Source: JBBQBM01 sp964554485 (GTDB taxonomy: Bacteria > Patescibacteriota > Saccharimonadia > Saccharimonadales > JAGQMS01). Taken from it: a stretch of 64,000 nt of DNA. Of the stretch, positions 26,545 through 33,448 are shown piece after piece. Location of the stretch: contig CAZKOX010000001.1 of NCBI GenBank assembly GCA_964554485.1, positions 62,001 to 126,000 on the forward strand, given 5' to 3'. The translations under genes and the position numbers were made by a program. The notes beneath the pieces were generated by a model. The model did not search any database. It was not told the DNA's origin and saw only the letters and a list, made by a program, of their open reading frames with translations. How positions within the stretch are numbered: position 1 is the stretch's first letter; every line of letters starts with the position of its first letter.

Positions 26545-27027
26545 ATGATACGCCGCACTACTGCCAGGCCTAAGATAGGCTCAGTGGCGGATAGCGCTGA
26601 GCCTGGTAGCACAGACCTTAGCCCAGTCACTGACCTTGACTCCTTCCGGAGACGAGGCCTAGAGCCGCAGTATCCACCGGATGAGCTGCTTGAGTCGGTT
26701 AAGCCAGCTACAGCATGGATGACCTACTTCGTTATAGAGCTACCGACTGCATCTGCCATCCACCCAGCACTCTACGATTGTGTCGAAGAACTTCTCGTCG
26801 GGCGCCGTCCAGTACTTGATTGCCAGACAGAATCACTTCGTGTTGCTTGCTGGCTAGAGTCCGAGACACAGGCGACGGCCAATGAGGAGGCCTACGCGGT
26901 TGGTCAAGCAGTTGTTGATCTTCTCGGATTATCGCCGGCCTCGATAGTCGAACACGTTCATCGCTTCTGGACTCGCGCCGACGGAATGATCGACGAAGAG
27001 CTGCCGGTTTTGATTCCGTCACTCTGA
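26545..27027 (+). CDS. orphan protein in accessory zone
   Basis: A 160-residue protein that I do not recognise. It is soluble; the first 40 residues look disordered (arginine, serine and proline rich) and the rest alpha/beta, with an acidic C-terminal part (TRADGMIDEELPVL). The coding sequence is visibly richer in G and C than the housekeeping genes (codons such as CGC, GCC and CTC are frequent), which suggests transfer from elsewhere. An upstream in-frame TTG at 26536 was rejected because it overlaps the -10 box; ATG 26545 is 8 bases after it. Confidence 0.6.
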   Translation: MIRRTTARPKIGSVADSAEPGSTDLSPVTDLDSFRRRGLEPQYPPDELLESVKPATAWMTYFVIELPTASAIHPALYDCVEELLVGRRPVLDCQTESLRVACWLESETQATANEEAYAVGQAVVDLLGLSPASIVEHVHRFWTRADGMIDEELPVLIPSL

Positions 27028-27253
27028 CTATTCGCGAACACCCACGGCAATAGAGACAACGGCAGCCATCAGACGACCATATTAGACTAGGATGGTCAGG
27101 TAGCTGCCAACGGCGAGAAGTAGTAAAATATCTTCGGCTGGGTCAGTGGTTGTTCAGACGCTGATCAAATGAACCGGAGAGAGGCCGGGCACCCAGCCGC
27201 CTTGTAAGATGACAGGAGTAAGGTATATAGGCTTGACCTTAATAAACCCATAC
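27028..27253. other. intergenic region with several strong hairpins
   Basis: No gene is seen. Pairs visible: GGCAGC (27061-27066) with GCTGCC (27103-27108), enclosing GACCAT (27075-27080) with ATGGTC (27092-27097); and GGCTGGGT (27136-27143) with ACCCAGCC (27191-27198), enclosing CCGG (27174-27177) with CCGG (27184-27187). Another stem, GGTATATAGG (27222-27231) with CCTATAGACC (27253-27262), has 9 of 10 pairs and sits at the convergent end of the next gene, so it may be a bidirectional terminator. The rest could be a structured RNA. Confidence 0.5.
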
Positions 27254-27691
27254 CTATAGACCCAAAGGATGAAGAAGAATTGCGCCAACCTTGATTGCCA
27301 GATCCTGACGAGCAAGGGCGTGAAGTATTCCACTTTCCATGTCGGACACGGTCAAGCCATGAACATCCGTCAATTCTTCTACGGTCTGATCATATGTAGC
27401 TTGATAATCTGGTGATGAGAAAACATAAAGGGCACTCAAATCATGGGCGATCCGGCATCCACGAACCCATGTGGCCAGATTTGGGCCAACAGATTCGGGG
27501 TCTGAGACATAAAGAAAGCCGGTAGCATCCTGTATGTCGGTCCCTGGGAAATCAAACCCTCTTTCTAGCAGATGTTCAAGAATGGGTTTGCCTTCACCCG
27601 CAGCAATCTTGTCGTACAGAAATTGTGTACAACCGCGCGGATTGTGTCGTTGGAATGATGCTTCGAATTTGCTCCGGGTAATTACAGCCAT
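27254..27691 (-). CDS. orphan protein in accessory zone (minus strand)
   Basis: A 145-residue soluble protein with no recognised domain, starting MAVITRSKFEASF. It has one cysteine near the start (RGCTQF) and another later (VRGCRIAHD), and is predicted mixed alpha/beta. ATG at 27700 is also in frame, but it lies inside a TATAAT box on the minus strand (plus-strand 27699-27704). ATG at 27691 is 7 bases after the box and was chosen. Convergent with the 26545 gene across a hairpin-rich gap and divergent from the WhiB-like gene. Confidence 0.6.
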   Translation of the reverse strand: MAVITRSKFEASFQRHNPRGCTQFLYDKIAAGEGKPILEHLLERGFDFPGTDIQDATGFLYVSDPESVGPNLATWVRGCRIAHDLSALYVFSSPDYQATYDQTVEELTDVHGLTVSDMESGILHALARQDLAIKVGAILLHPLGL

Positions 27692-27847
27692 CAGTGTCAT
27701 TATAAATTGCTTACCCTCGTTTTATGTGTTGTGGAATGCTCTACGACTGTCTAGAGCGGGGTTATCATTGGCTTGACTGTTAATAAACCACTAAGAGACC
27801 CCACTTGCCCTTGTAAACCTATGAACATGTTTTATTTCGTTAACATA

Positions 27848-27853
27848 TATAAT
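27848..27853 (+). promoter_or_regulatory. -10 box of the WhiB-like gene
   Basis: TATAAT. The in-frame ATG at 27854 touches it and cannot be in the RNA; ATG 27863, 9 bases on, fits a leaderless start. Confidence 0.5.
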
Positions 27854-27862
27854 ATGAATATT

Positions 27863-28168
27863 ATGAGCTTAGATAGTCAGCCTGATGGCTTAGGAAATAA
27901 CTGGTGGGCAAATTGGGCGGCCTGCGAGCAGCCTGGTTATGTAATTGATGAAAACTTCATTGTTTCTCCAGAAGATATACTAAGATCACCAATTGATACA
28001 TATCGTAGACGGAAAGCTGCAAGAGAAATATGTAATTTGTGCCCGTTTTTTGAGGAATGTGAACAAAATGCCAAAAGTTTTAAGGGTGAAGAACATGGTC
28101 AATACGGCAGAATATACGCCGGTAGGATATCAGTTTTACTACCCTTGGTCGGTGTTGTGCGGCTTTAG
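27863..28168 (+). CDS. WhiB-like four-cysteine Fe-S protein
   Basis: A 101-residue protein with the WhiB pattern: C21 in NWAACEQ, then C57-x2-C60-x5-C66 in REICNLCPFFEEC, then a glycine turn (HGQYGRIYAGR, 78-88) where WhiB proteins have GVWGG. The region around FIVSPED and the basic RRRKAAREI helix also fits. WhiB proteins carry a [4Fe-4S] cluster and bind sigma factor region 4 to control transcription. The family is known from Actinobacteria and their phages. The glycine turn is changed (QYGR for VWGG) and there is no basic AT-hook tail; the C-terminus is hydrophobic (SVLLPLVGVV). It lies in the accessory zone beside two orphan genes. Confidence 0.75.
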   Translation: MSLDSQPDGLGNNWWANWAACEQPGYVIDENFIVSPEDILRSPIDTYRRRKAAREICNLCPFFEECEQNAKSFKGEEHGQYGRIYAGRISVLLPLVGVVRL

Positions 28169-28202
28169 ATACTTATAAAGAATCATAGGTTCAACTCTAA
28201 CA

Positions 28203-28230
28203 TTGACAATACTGTTAAAGCTTATATAAT
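28203..28230 (+). promoter_or_regulatory. consensus promoter of the hisS-type leader
   Basis: TTGACA (28203-28208), a 16-base spacer and TATAAT (28225-28230), the best sigma-70-type promoter in the window. Start of RNA expected near 28237. Confidence 0.75.
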
Positions 28231-28236
28231 ACTAAG

Positions 28237-28345
28237 CGTAATGACAACTAATATCACCAGTCATACACATCTGTCGCTCCGGTTGATCGGTTAACTTTCG
28301 ATTTATTCATATCTTAACGCTCCGATCTACGGAGCGTTTTTCTTT
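28237..28345 (+). ncRNA. short leader RNA with 17-codon peptide and terminator
   Basis: Between the promoter and an intrinsic terminator is an RNA of about 105 bases. ATG 28241 opens a 17-codon frame (MTTNITSHTHLSLRLIG, stop 28292-28294) with two histidine codons close together. CGCTCCG occurs twice, inside the peptide frame (28275-28281) and as the 5' arm of the terminator (28318-28324), so both could pair with the single CGGAGCG (28330-28336). This resembles an attenuator placed in front of hisS, or simply a small RNA. Confidence 0.45.
28316..28345 (+). terminator. strong intrinsic terminator
   Basis: AACGCTCCG (28316-28324) pairs perfectly with CGGAGCGTT (28330-28338) around a 5-base loop, in a T-rich tail (28337-28345). 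Confidence 0.85.
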
Positions 28346-28375
28346 ACAAAACAAACTAAATTACTAAGGATGAGA

Positions 28376-28487
28376 TAAAATGAAAGCAAATATGTCACAA
28401 ATTACACAAAGCTACAAAGGAACAAGAGATTTTTACCCCGAAGATAAACGCCTCCAGAAATGGATGTTTGGCGTAATGCGGTCGGCT
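28376..28487 (+). repeat. 112-bp perfect direct repeat, upstream copy
   Basis: Identical base for base to 32099-32210, the start of hisS. Upstream of the repeat the two copies keep partial similarity (TAAATTACTAA shared), but the ribosome binding site AAGGA at 28366-28370 exists only in this copy. Confidence 0.95.
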
Positions 28488-28520
28488 TGTTGTTTTGTAG
28501 CCGCAGGACTTGAACCGTAG
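28380..28520 (+). pseudogene. hisS: truncated hisS 5' fragment
   Basis: The first 36 codons of histidyl-tRNA synthetase are repeated exactly, with the GTRDFYPED motif, and then the frame runs out of homology at 28487 into the tRNA-associated 60-bp repeat, stopping at TAG 28518-28520 after 46 residues. It retains a good ribosome binding site (AAGGATGAG) and sits behind the consensus promoter and terminator, so this is probably the original hisS start, cut off by the insertion. No catalytic part remains, so it can only make a short peptide. Confidence 0.8.
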
Positions 28521-28539
28521 GTGAGAAGAGCCGGCGGCT
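28480..28539 (+). repeat. 60-bp direct repeat, copy B
   Basis: This matches 26324-26383 at 57 of 60 positions (differences at 28493, 28527 and 28535). Its first 8 bases, GGTCGGCT, are shared with hisS, so the junction between the hisS fragment and this element lies in a microhomology. Confidence 0.85.
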
Positions 28540-28613
28540 TACTAATGTATAGAATGTAGAAAAAATGCTAAAATTATCGTAAGAACTATGAGTTCAGATC
28601 ATTTTGGGGTGAC

Positions 28614-31600
28614 ATGCAACAAAAAGTTATAAAAGCGATAAAAAACAAACTATTTCATTTGGCATTATTTGGTGCGCTACTGCTATTGGTACTGCTTAGC
28701 ATTAATAATAAATCTGTGCATGCTACAACCTATAGGGACACTATCCTTGCCGAGCCTACGCTACTGAACTATTGGCCGATGGATGAGGCTTCTGGTGCTA
28801 CAAGCCTAAGTCCGGCAGCAGGTGGTACGGTAATTAATCTTACAGGGGCTACGGTAGGTTTAAGTGGTCAAGTCGACGGAACGGCAGTCTCGTTTAATGG
28901 CACAACAAACTTCGGTGTGACCGCATCAAATCTTGACTATACTTCGTACAGTAAACTTGTCGTTGAAGCACTAATCTTTGTTAGCAGTTACGATAACTCA
29001 ATACGTATAACTTGGGAACTAAGTCCCTCGGCACTTTCTAATCAAGGAGCATTTTATTTTGCCCAGGATGTAGGCGGAACTAACAGCCCAACACTTAAGG
29101 GTGACGGGGGGTTTAATAACGCAGAATATACTAGACCATCTGCTGGGCAATGGCATCTTTTTACGATGGTATACGACACAAGCCCTGGCTCCAATGAAGT
29201 AGAAGCATATATTGACGGCGACCTGCAGACTCCTACGAGTAGGCCATTTAACGTAAATAACACAAATAACTTTGGAAACTTTGCCTTGTACTTAATGTCG
29301 CGAGGCGGTGGAAGTTTTTTTAGCGCTGGCAAGATGCAACACCTGGCAATATATAGTGACCTGAGTAGTAGCCAGATTGCATTGCATGCTCAAGCAGCGG
29401 GTTTGCGCGAACTTCTTCCTGGTACGCTTTCAGAAAGTTCTCGAACCACTACAAGTGCTACGGTCAGTTGGACTAGCGCAAGCAATGTGTTTAATCCACC
29501 TATTATCGCTCAACTACAGCGATCTGCCCATGGTGCGAACAGTTGGTCGAACGTTTCTGGTGCAACAAGTAGTCCGGCAGTAGACACAGGCTTGAGTGTA
29601 GATACAAGCTACGATTATCGAGTTGCTTATACGGACGCTACTGCAACAACTGTGTATTCAAATACGCTCGTAGTTACGACCATGAAAGTCTATCCACCGT
29701 ATACAGCAAATTCTGACACCGTAATTGTTGGTCCGTATGATACAGCCAGATCTGGTGCTGGCAATTGGAGCCCCGGAGCTGCCGGTTCTGTCCAGTGGCT
29801 TGTAGATGGTCATCAATATCGGGTCAGACAATCAGGAACAATCAATCGGCTTAGAATATATACACCAAATAATACGAATCTCACTGGATTTTATCTACAA
29901 ATATGGAGAAAAAATGGTACTACATACGATTTGGTCGGCCAAAGCAACAATATCGCTAGTAGTTTAGCAAATGCCAGCTTCTCAACTGTAGATTTATTAA
30001 CCCCAATTTCGGGAGTTCAGATTGGCGATTTTTATGGGGCGCGTATGGAAACATCAGGTTCTGCTGCAAGTTTTTATGCATATAACCCTGGTAGCGTGGT
30101 TAGTAAATTTATCGTAAACCAAACTGCTTCGTTGACAGGGATGGATTGGGCAGCCCAATTTTCTTCAGCAACTGTCGTACCGATTGAAATGTATATGAGT
30201 CCTGCGCCACAAGTAGTGTTTATTGGTGACTCAATTTTCCAGGGCGTTCCTGGTAATTATAGTTTTTTGGATCCGACTGATACTACAAATTTAGCATCTT
30301 CGATCGAGGGTCAGTTTAGTGGTATAACGGGATATACCTATCAGAACATGGGTAAGGGAAGTGATACAACTGCGATTATAACCTCACGTTTTACCAATGA
30401 CGTTATAAATTTGCACCCCAGAATCGTTGTTATGGAAGGTGGCGTGAATGATATATATGGTGGTGCGGTCACAAAGGCGCAATTTTTGGCTAACTGGACT
30501 ACAAATCTTGCCGCCGCTCAAGCCAGCAGCAGCATTTCGAAAATATTGGTTTTAAAAATTTTGCCCTGGACTAATGGCACGAATGTACAGAATCAAACGA
30601 GAGATGATTGGAACGCTGCTTTAGAAACACTAGTTGCAAACTACTCTAAAGCTACAGTGGTGGACGCAAGCACATATGTAGGCCAATTTAGATCTGGGGG
30701 TGACGTAGGGAATCTATGGGATATACAAACAGCATTTAGCGCCGATGGCGTTCATTTTAACCAAACCGGACATGGCCAGATTGCTCAGGCGCTAGTGGAT
30801 TCCATCGATACTACGATACCAACCATTACTAATATCTCTTCTAATAAGGTTAATGGTTATTACAAAACAGGGGAAGTCATAGATATTGATATTACTTTTT
30901 CTGAAGCCGTAAGCTCGACTGGCGACGTGACAGTAACATTAGAAACTGGAGCAACCGACCGGACTTGTACATTTACTGTCACTAGCAGCACAACCGGTAC
31001 CTGCAACTATACTGTTCAAGCCGGGGATGCGTCAGATGACCTCACAGTTAGCTTAATTTCTGGTACTATCGCCGACGAAGTTGAAAACTCTATGTCCGTC
31101 TTTAGCCCTGTGACAAATCTTGCGGCGAATAAGACATTGATTATTGATACGAGAGCGCCAACGATATCAGCCGTTACGCTAATATCATCCCCGACAAGTG
31201 ATGTCACTCCAAGTTACGCCTTTACGACTGACGAGACTGGCACTGTCGGTTATGGCGGCGCTTGCAGCTCAACAACTACAACCGCGCTTGCTGGGGTTAA
31301 CATCGTTACTTTTATATCATTAGCCGATGGAACATATACCAATTGTACGATTACAATTACCGACACAGCTACAAATGTATCTAATACGCTAGCAGTAGCC
31401 AGCTTTACTATCGATACCTCTACGCCTGCATCAACATCAGCGCCTGCTCCTGTGACTGCAACTTCTTCGACAATCGATGATATCCCTGAACCAGAAGTTG
31501 AGCAGGTAAGATATAACACAGTCACTTTCGCTAACTCTAGTAACGGTGCCGCTATCCAGCTTGAAACCCCTGAAGGCACTACAATAACTTGTTCTGCCTC

Positions 31601-32048
31601 AGTAGCTGAGAGTACGCTAAGTAACCAAGATTCTGAACATAGTTACCCCGTGGGACTAGTCGACTTCTGCCTTACTGTACCTATCGGATCAACTAACACT
31701 ATAAAACTAACATTTGTAACTAATCTTGCCCTAGATGACGTAATGGCGTTTAAATTCAGCAACGAAGTCGGCACATATACAGAAGTGCGGAATGCAACTA
31801 TTACAGAAACAATGTTAGGTAATCAGCGTGCCTTGTTGGTTGCTTACCAGGTAACAGATGGCGGCGAACTAGACGGCGACAGTACTGTAAACGGGACAAT
31901 TCTTGATCCAATTGGGTTGGCTGCTTCTAATGATCCAGAGTCCAGTATCAGTACAACGACTCCACCGTATTTGTTGATTACGCTTAGCATAATTGGAGTT
32001 AGTGGGTTACTTATATTTATAGCAGCTAACATTAGGGCTAGGCGCTAG
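28614..32048 (+). CDS. LamG/SGNH multidomain surface protein
   Basis: A 1144-residue secreted protein. The order is: signal peptide (about 1-38, ending near HATTYRD), a LamG/concanavalin-like domain (about 45-260), a fibronectin III-like domain (about 268-355), a beta-rich part (about 365-530), then an SGNH hydrolase with S540 (IGDSIFQG), N612 (GGVND), D711 and H714 (DGVHFN), all four expected catalytic residues. Ig-like repeats follow (about 735-930), then an acidic, T/S-rich stalk, and a C-terminal membrane helix (about 1116-1137) with an RARR end. It is likely a cell-anchored esterase or deacetylase that binds glycans, possibly on the host. Ribosome binding site GGGGTG before ATG 28614. 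Nucleotide composition and codon use look different from neighbours; it sits between the repeated hisS starts. Confidence 0.88.
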   Translation: MQQKVIKAIKNKLFHLALFGALLLLVLLSINNKSVHATTYRDTILAEPTLLNYWPMDEASGATSLSPAAGGTVINLTGATVGLSGQVDGTAVSFNGTTNFGVTASNLDYTSYSKLVVEALIFVSSYDNSIRITWELSPSALSNQGAFYFAQDVGGTNSPTLKGDGGFNNAEYTRPSAGQWHLFTMVYDTSPGSNEVEAYIDGDLQTPTSRPFNVNNTNNFGNFALYLMSRGGGSFFSAGKMQHLAIYSDLSSSQIALHAQAAGLRELLPGTLSESSRTTTSATVSWTSASNVFNPPIIAQLQRSAHGANSWSNVSGATSSPAVDTGLSVDTSYDYRVAYTDATATTVYSNTLVVTTMKVYPPYTANSDTVIVGPYDTARSGAGNWSPGAAGSVQWLVDGHQYRVRQSGTINRLRIYTPNNTNLTGFYLQIWRKNGTTYDLVGQSNNIASSLANASFSTVDLLTPISGVQIGDFYGARMETSGSAASFYAYNPGSVVSKFIVNQTASLTGMDWAAQFSSATVVPIEMYMSPAPQVVFIGDSIFQGVPGNYSFLDPTDTTNLASSIEGQFSGITGYTYQNMGKGSDTTAIITSRFTNDVINLHPRIVVMEGGVNDIYGGAVTKAQFLANWTTNLAAAQASSSISKILVLKILPWTNGTNVQNQTRDDWNAALETLVANYSKATVVDASTYVGQFRSGGDVGNLWDIQTAFSADGVHFNQTGHGQIAQALVDSIDTTIPTITNISSNKVNGYYKTGEVIDIDITFSEAVSSTGDVTVTLETGATDRTCTFTVTSSTTGTCNYTVQAGDASDDLTVSLISGTIADEVENSMSVFSPVTNLAANKTLIIDTRAPTISAVTLISSPTSDVTPSYAFTTDETGTVGYGGACSSTTTTALAGVNIVTFISLADGTYTNCTITITDTATNVSNTLAVASFTIDTSTPASTSAPAPVTATSSTIDDIPEPEVEQVRYNTVTFANSSNGAAIQLETPEGTTITCSASVAESTLSNQDSEHSYPVGLVDFCLTVPIGSTNTIKLTFVTNLALDDVMAFKFSNEVGTYTEVRNATITETMLGNQRALLVAYQVTDGGELDGDSTVNGTILDPIGLAASNDPESSISTTTPPYLLITLSIIGVSGLLIFIAANIRARR

Positions 32049-32098
32049 CTTAACCAGAAACTACTATGCAAACCAGCTATAAATTACTAAATATGCAG

Positions 32099-32210
32099 TA
32101 AAATGAAAGCAAATATGTCACAAATTACACAAAGCTACAAAGGAACAAGAGATTTTTACCCCGAAGATAAACGCCTCCAGAAATGGATGTTTGGCGTAAT
32201 GCGGTCGGCT
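32099..32210 (+). repeat. 112-bp perfect direct repeat, downstream copy
   Basis: The same sequence as 28376-28487; here it is the start of the intact hisS. No ribosome binding site is left in front of ATG 32103, only TATAAA at 32078-32083, 19 bases upstream. Confidence 0.95.
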
Positions 32211-33434
32211 GTTGAGAGATTTGGCTACGAAGAATATGATGCACCGGTATTGGAAAGCACTGAGCTTTTCAAAATGAAAGGTAGCGAAGAAATTATTGAC
32301 GACCAAACCTATACCTTTGAAGATCGTGGTGGCCGTAGTGTTACGCTTCGCACCGAAATGACCCCGAGCGTTAGTCGAATGGTAGCTGCCAAACGTCAAG
32401 AGCTGGCGTATCCGCTGCGTTGGTATTCAATTCCGAACCTGTGGCGCTATGAAAGACCGCAGCGTGGACGACTTCGCGAATTCTGGCAACTAAACGTTGA
32501 TATTTTTGGTGTTGAAGGACTAGAAGCTGAATTTGAAGTTATTCAAGTGGCGGATTCGATCATGCAAGCATTTAATGCAAAGCGCGCCAGCTACACAATC
32601 AAACTTAATAGCCGAGTATTTGTTGATGAATTATTAACGAAATACATCGGTCTTGACGGTGTAGAAGTAAACACTATTCGCAGATTAATTGATAAAAAAG
32701 ACAAACTTGAGCAGACGGAATTTGCGGCCGGCGTCGATGCAGCCATGAATCCTACGCAGCGTGAAAGCGGTGCATCCGATAAGCTTTTAGCAGTTTTAGG
32801 TGCTAAGTCGGTTGCTGAATTGCCAGAGGATCTAAGAAATGTCGCAAGTCTTCAAAAACTAACTAAACTACTCGGTCAGTTAAGAGATTCTGGAATCACC
32901 AATGTTGAGTTTGACGTGAGTTTAATGCGTGGGTTTGACTATTACACCGATATTGTTTTTGAAGTATTTGACGAAAACCCTGAAAATAATCGTTCGATGT
33001 TTGGCGGTGGTCGTTATGACGGCCTAGTTGGTCTGTTCGGTGTGGAACCTGTGCCGACGGTTGGTTTTGGAATGGGAGATGTGACTCTTGAGAACTTCTT
33101 GAGAGATAACGACCTAATACCAAAGCTAAAAACCGAAACTGAACTGTATATTGCACTAATCGGTGATGTGTTTGTCGATGCACAAAAACTAATTACAAAG
33201 CTTCGTGACGAGGGAGTAAGCGTTGCAGTTGATGTCACAGACCGAAAACTCGGTAAACAGATAGAAACAGCCGTAAAAAAAGGCATTCAGTATCTGTTGG
33301 TAATTGGCGAAGAAGAGCTGAAAACCGAGAAGTTTAAGTTGAAAGATCTACAAACTGGCAACGAGGATGAGCGCTCTCTAGAACGAATCGTTTCAATTGT
33401 GCGCGCTAGAGGTGACAAATCTTTAATTGATTGA
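32103..33434 (+). CDS. hisS: histidyl-tRNA synthetase
   Basis: A 443-residue class II synthetase, full length. Motif 1 region GTRDFYPED (about 14-22), motif 2 RYERPQRGRLREFWQLNVDIFG (about 117-138), motif 3-like GGRYDGLVGLFG (about 301-312), and a C-terminal anticodon-binding domain (about 340-443). It attaches histidine to tRNA-His. The start is duplicated 3.7 kb upstream by the surface-gene insertion, and the native promoter and Shine-Dalgarno are on the other side of that insertion. Expression may now depend on readthrough from the surface gene or on the weak TATAAA box. tig follows 14 bases after its stop. Confidence 0.95.
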   Translation: MKANMSQITQSYKGTRDFYPEDKRLQKWMFGVMRSAVERFGYEEYDAPVLESTELFKMKGSEEIIDDQTYTFEDRGGRSVTLRTEMTPSVSRMVAAKRQELAYPLRWYSIPNLWRYERPQRGRLREFWQLNVDIFGVEGLEAEFEVIQVADSIMQAFNAKRASYTIKLNSRVFVDELLTKYIGLDGVEVNTIRRLIDKKDKLEQTEFAAGVDAAMNPTQRESGASDKLLAVLGAKSVAELPEDLRNVASLQKLTKLLGQLRDSGITNVEFDVSLMRGFDYYTDIVFEVFDENPENNRSMFGGGRYDGLVGLFGVEPVPTVGFGMGDVTLENFLRDNDLIPKLKTETELYIALIGDVFVDAQKLITKLRDEGVSVAVDVTDRKLGKQIETAVKKGIQYLLVIGEEELKTEKFKLKDLQTGNEDERSLERIVSIVRARGDKSLID

Positions 33435-33448
33435 TAGACTAGCCTTCT

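Noticed and set aside
27773..27862. Longer start for the WhiB-like gene
   Set aside because: The extra 30 codons cross the TATAAT box at 27848-27853 and have no family similarity.
28237..28345. T-box riboswitch for hisS
   Set aside because: No T-box bulge sequence and no specifier-loop layout; the RNA is also too short.
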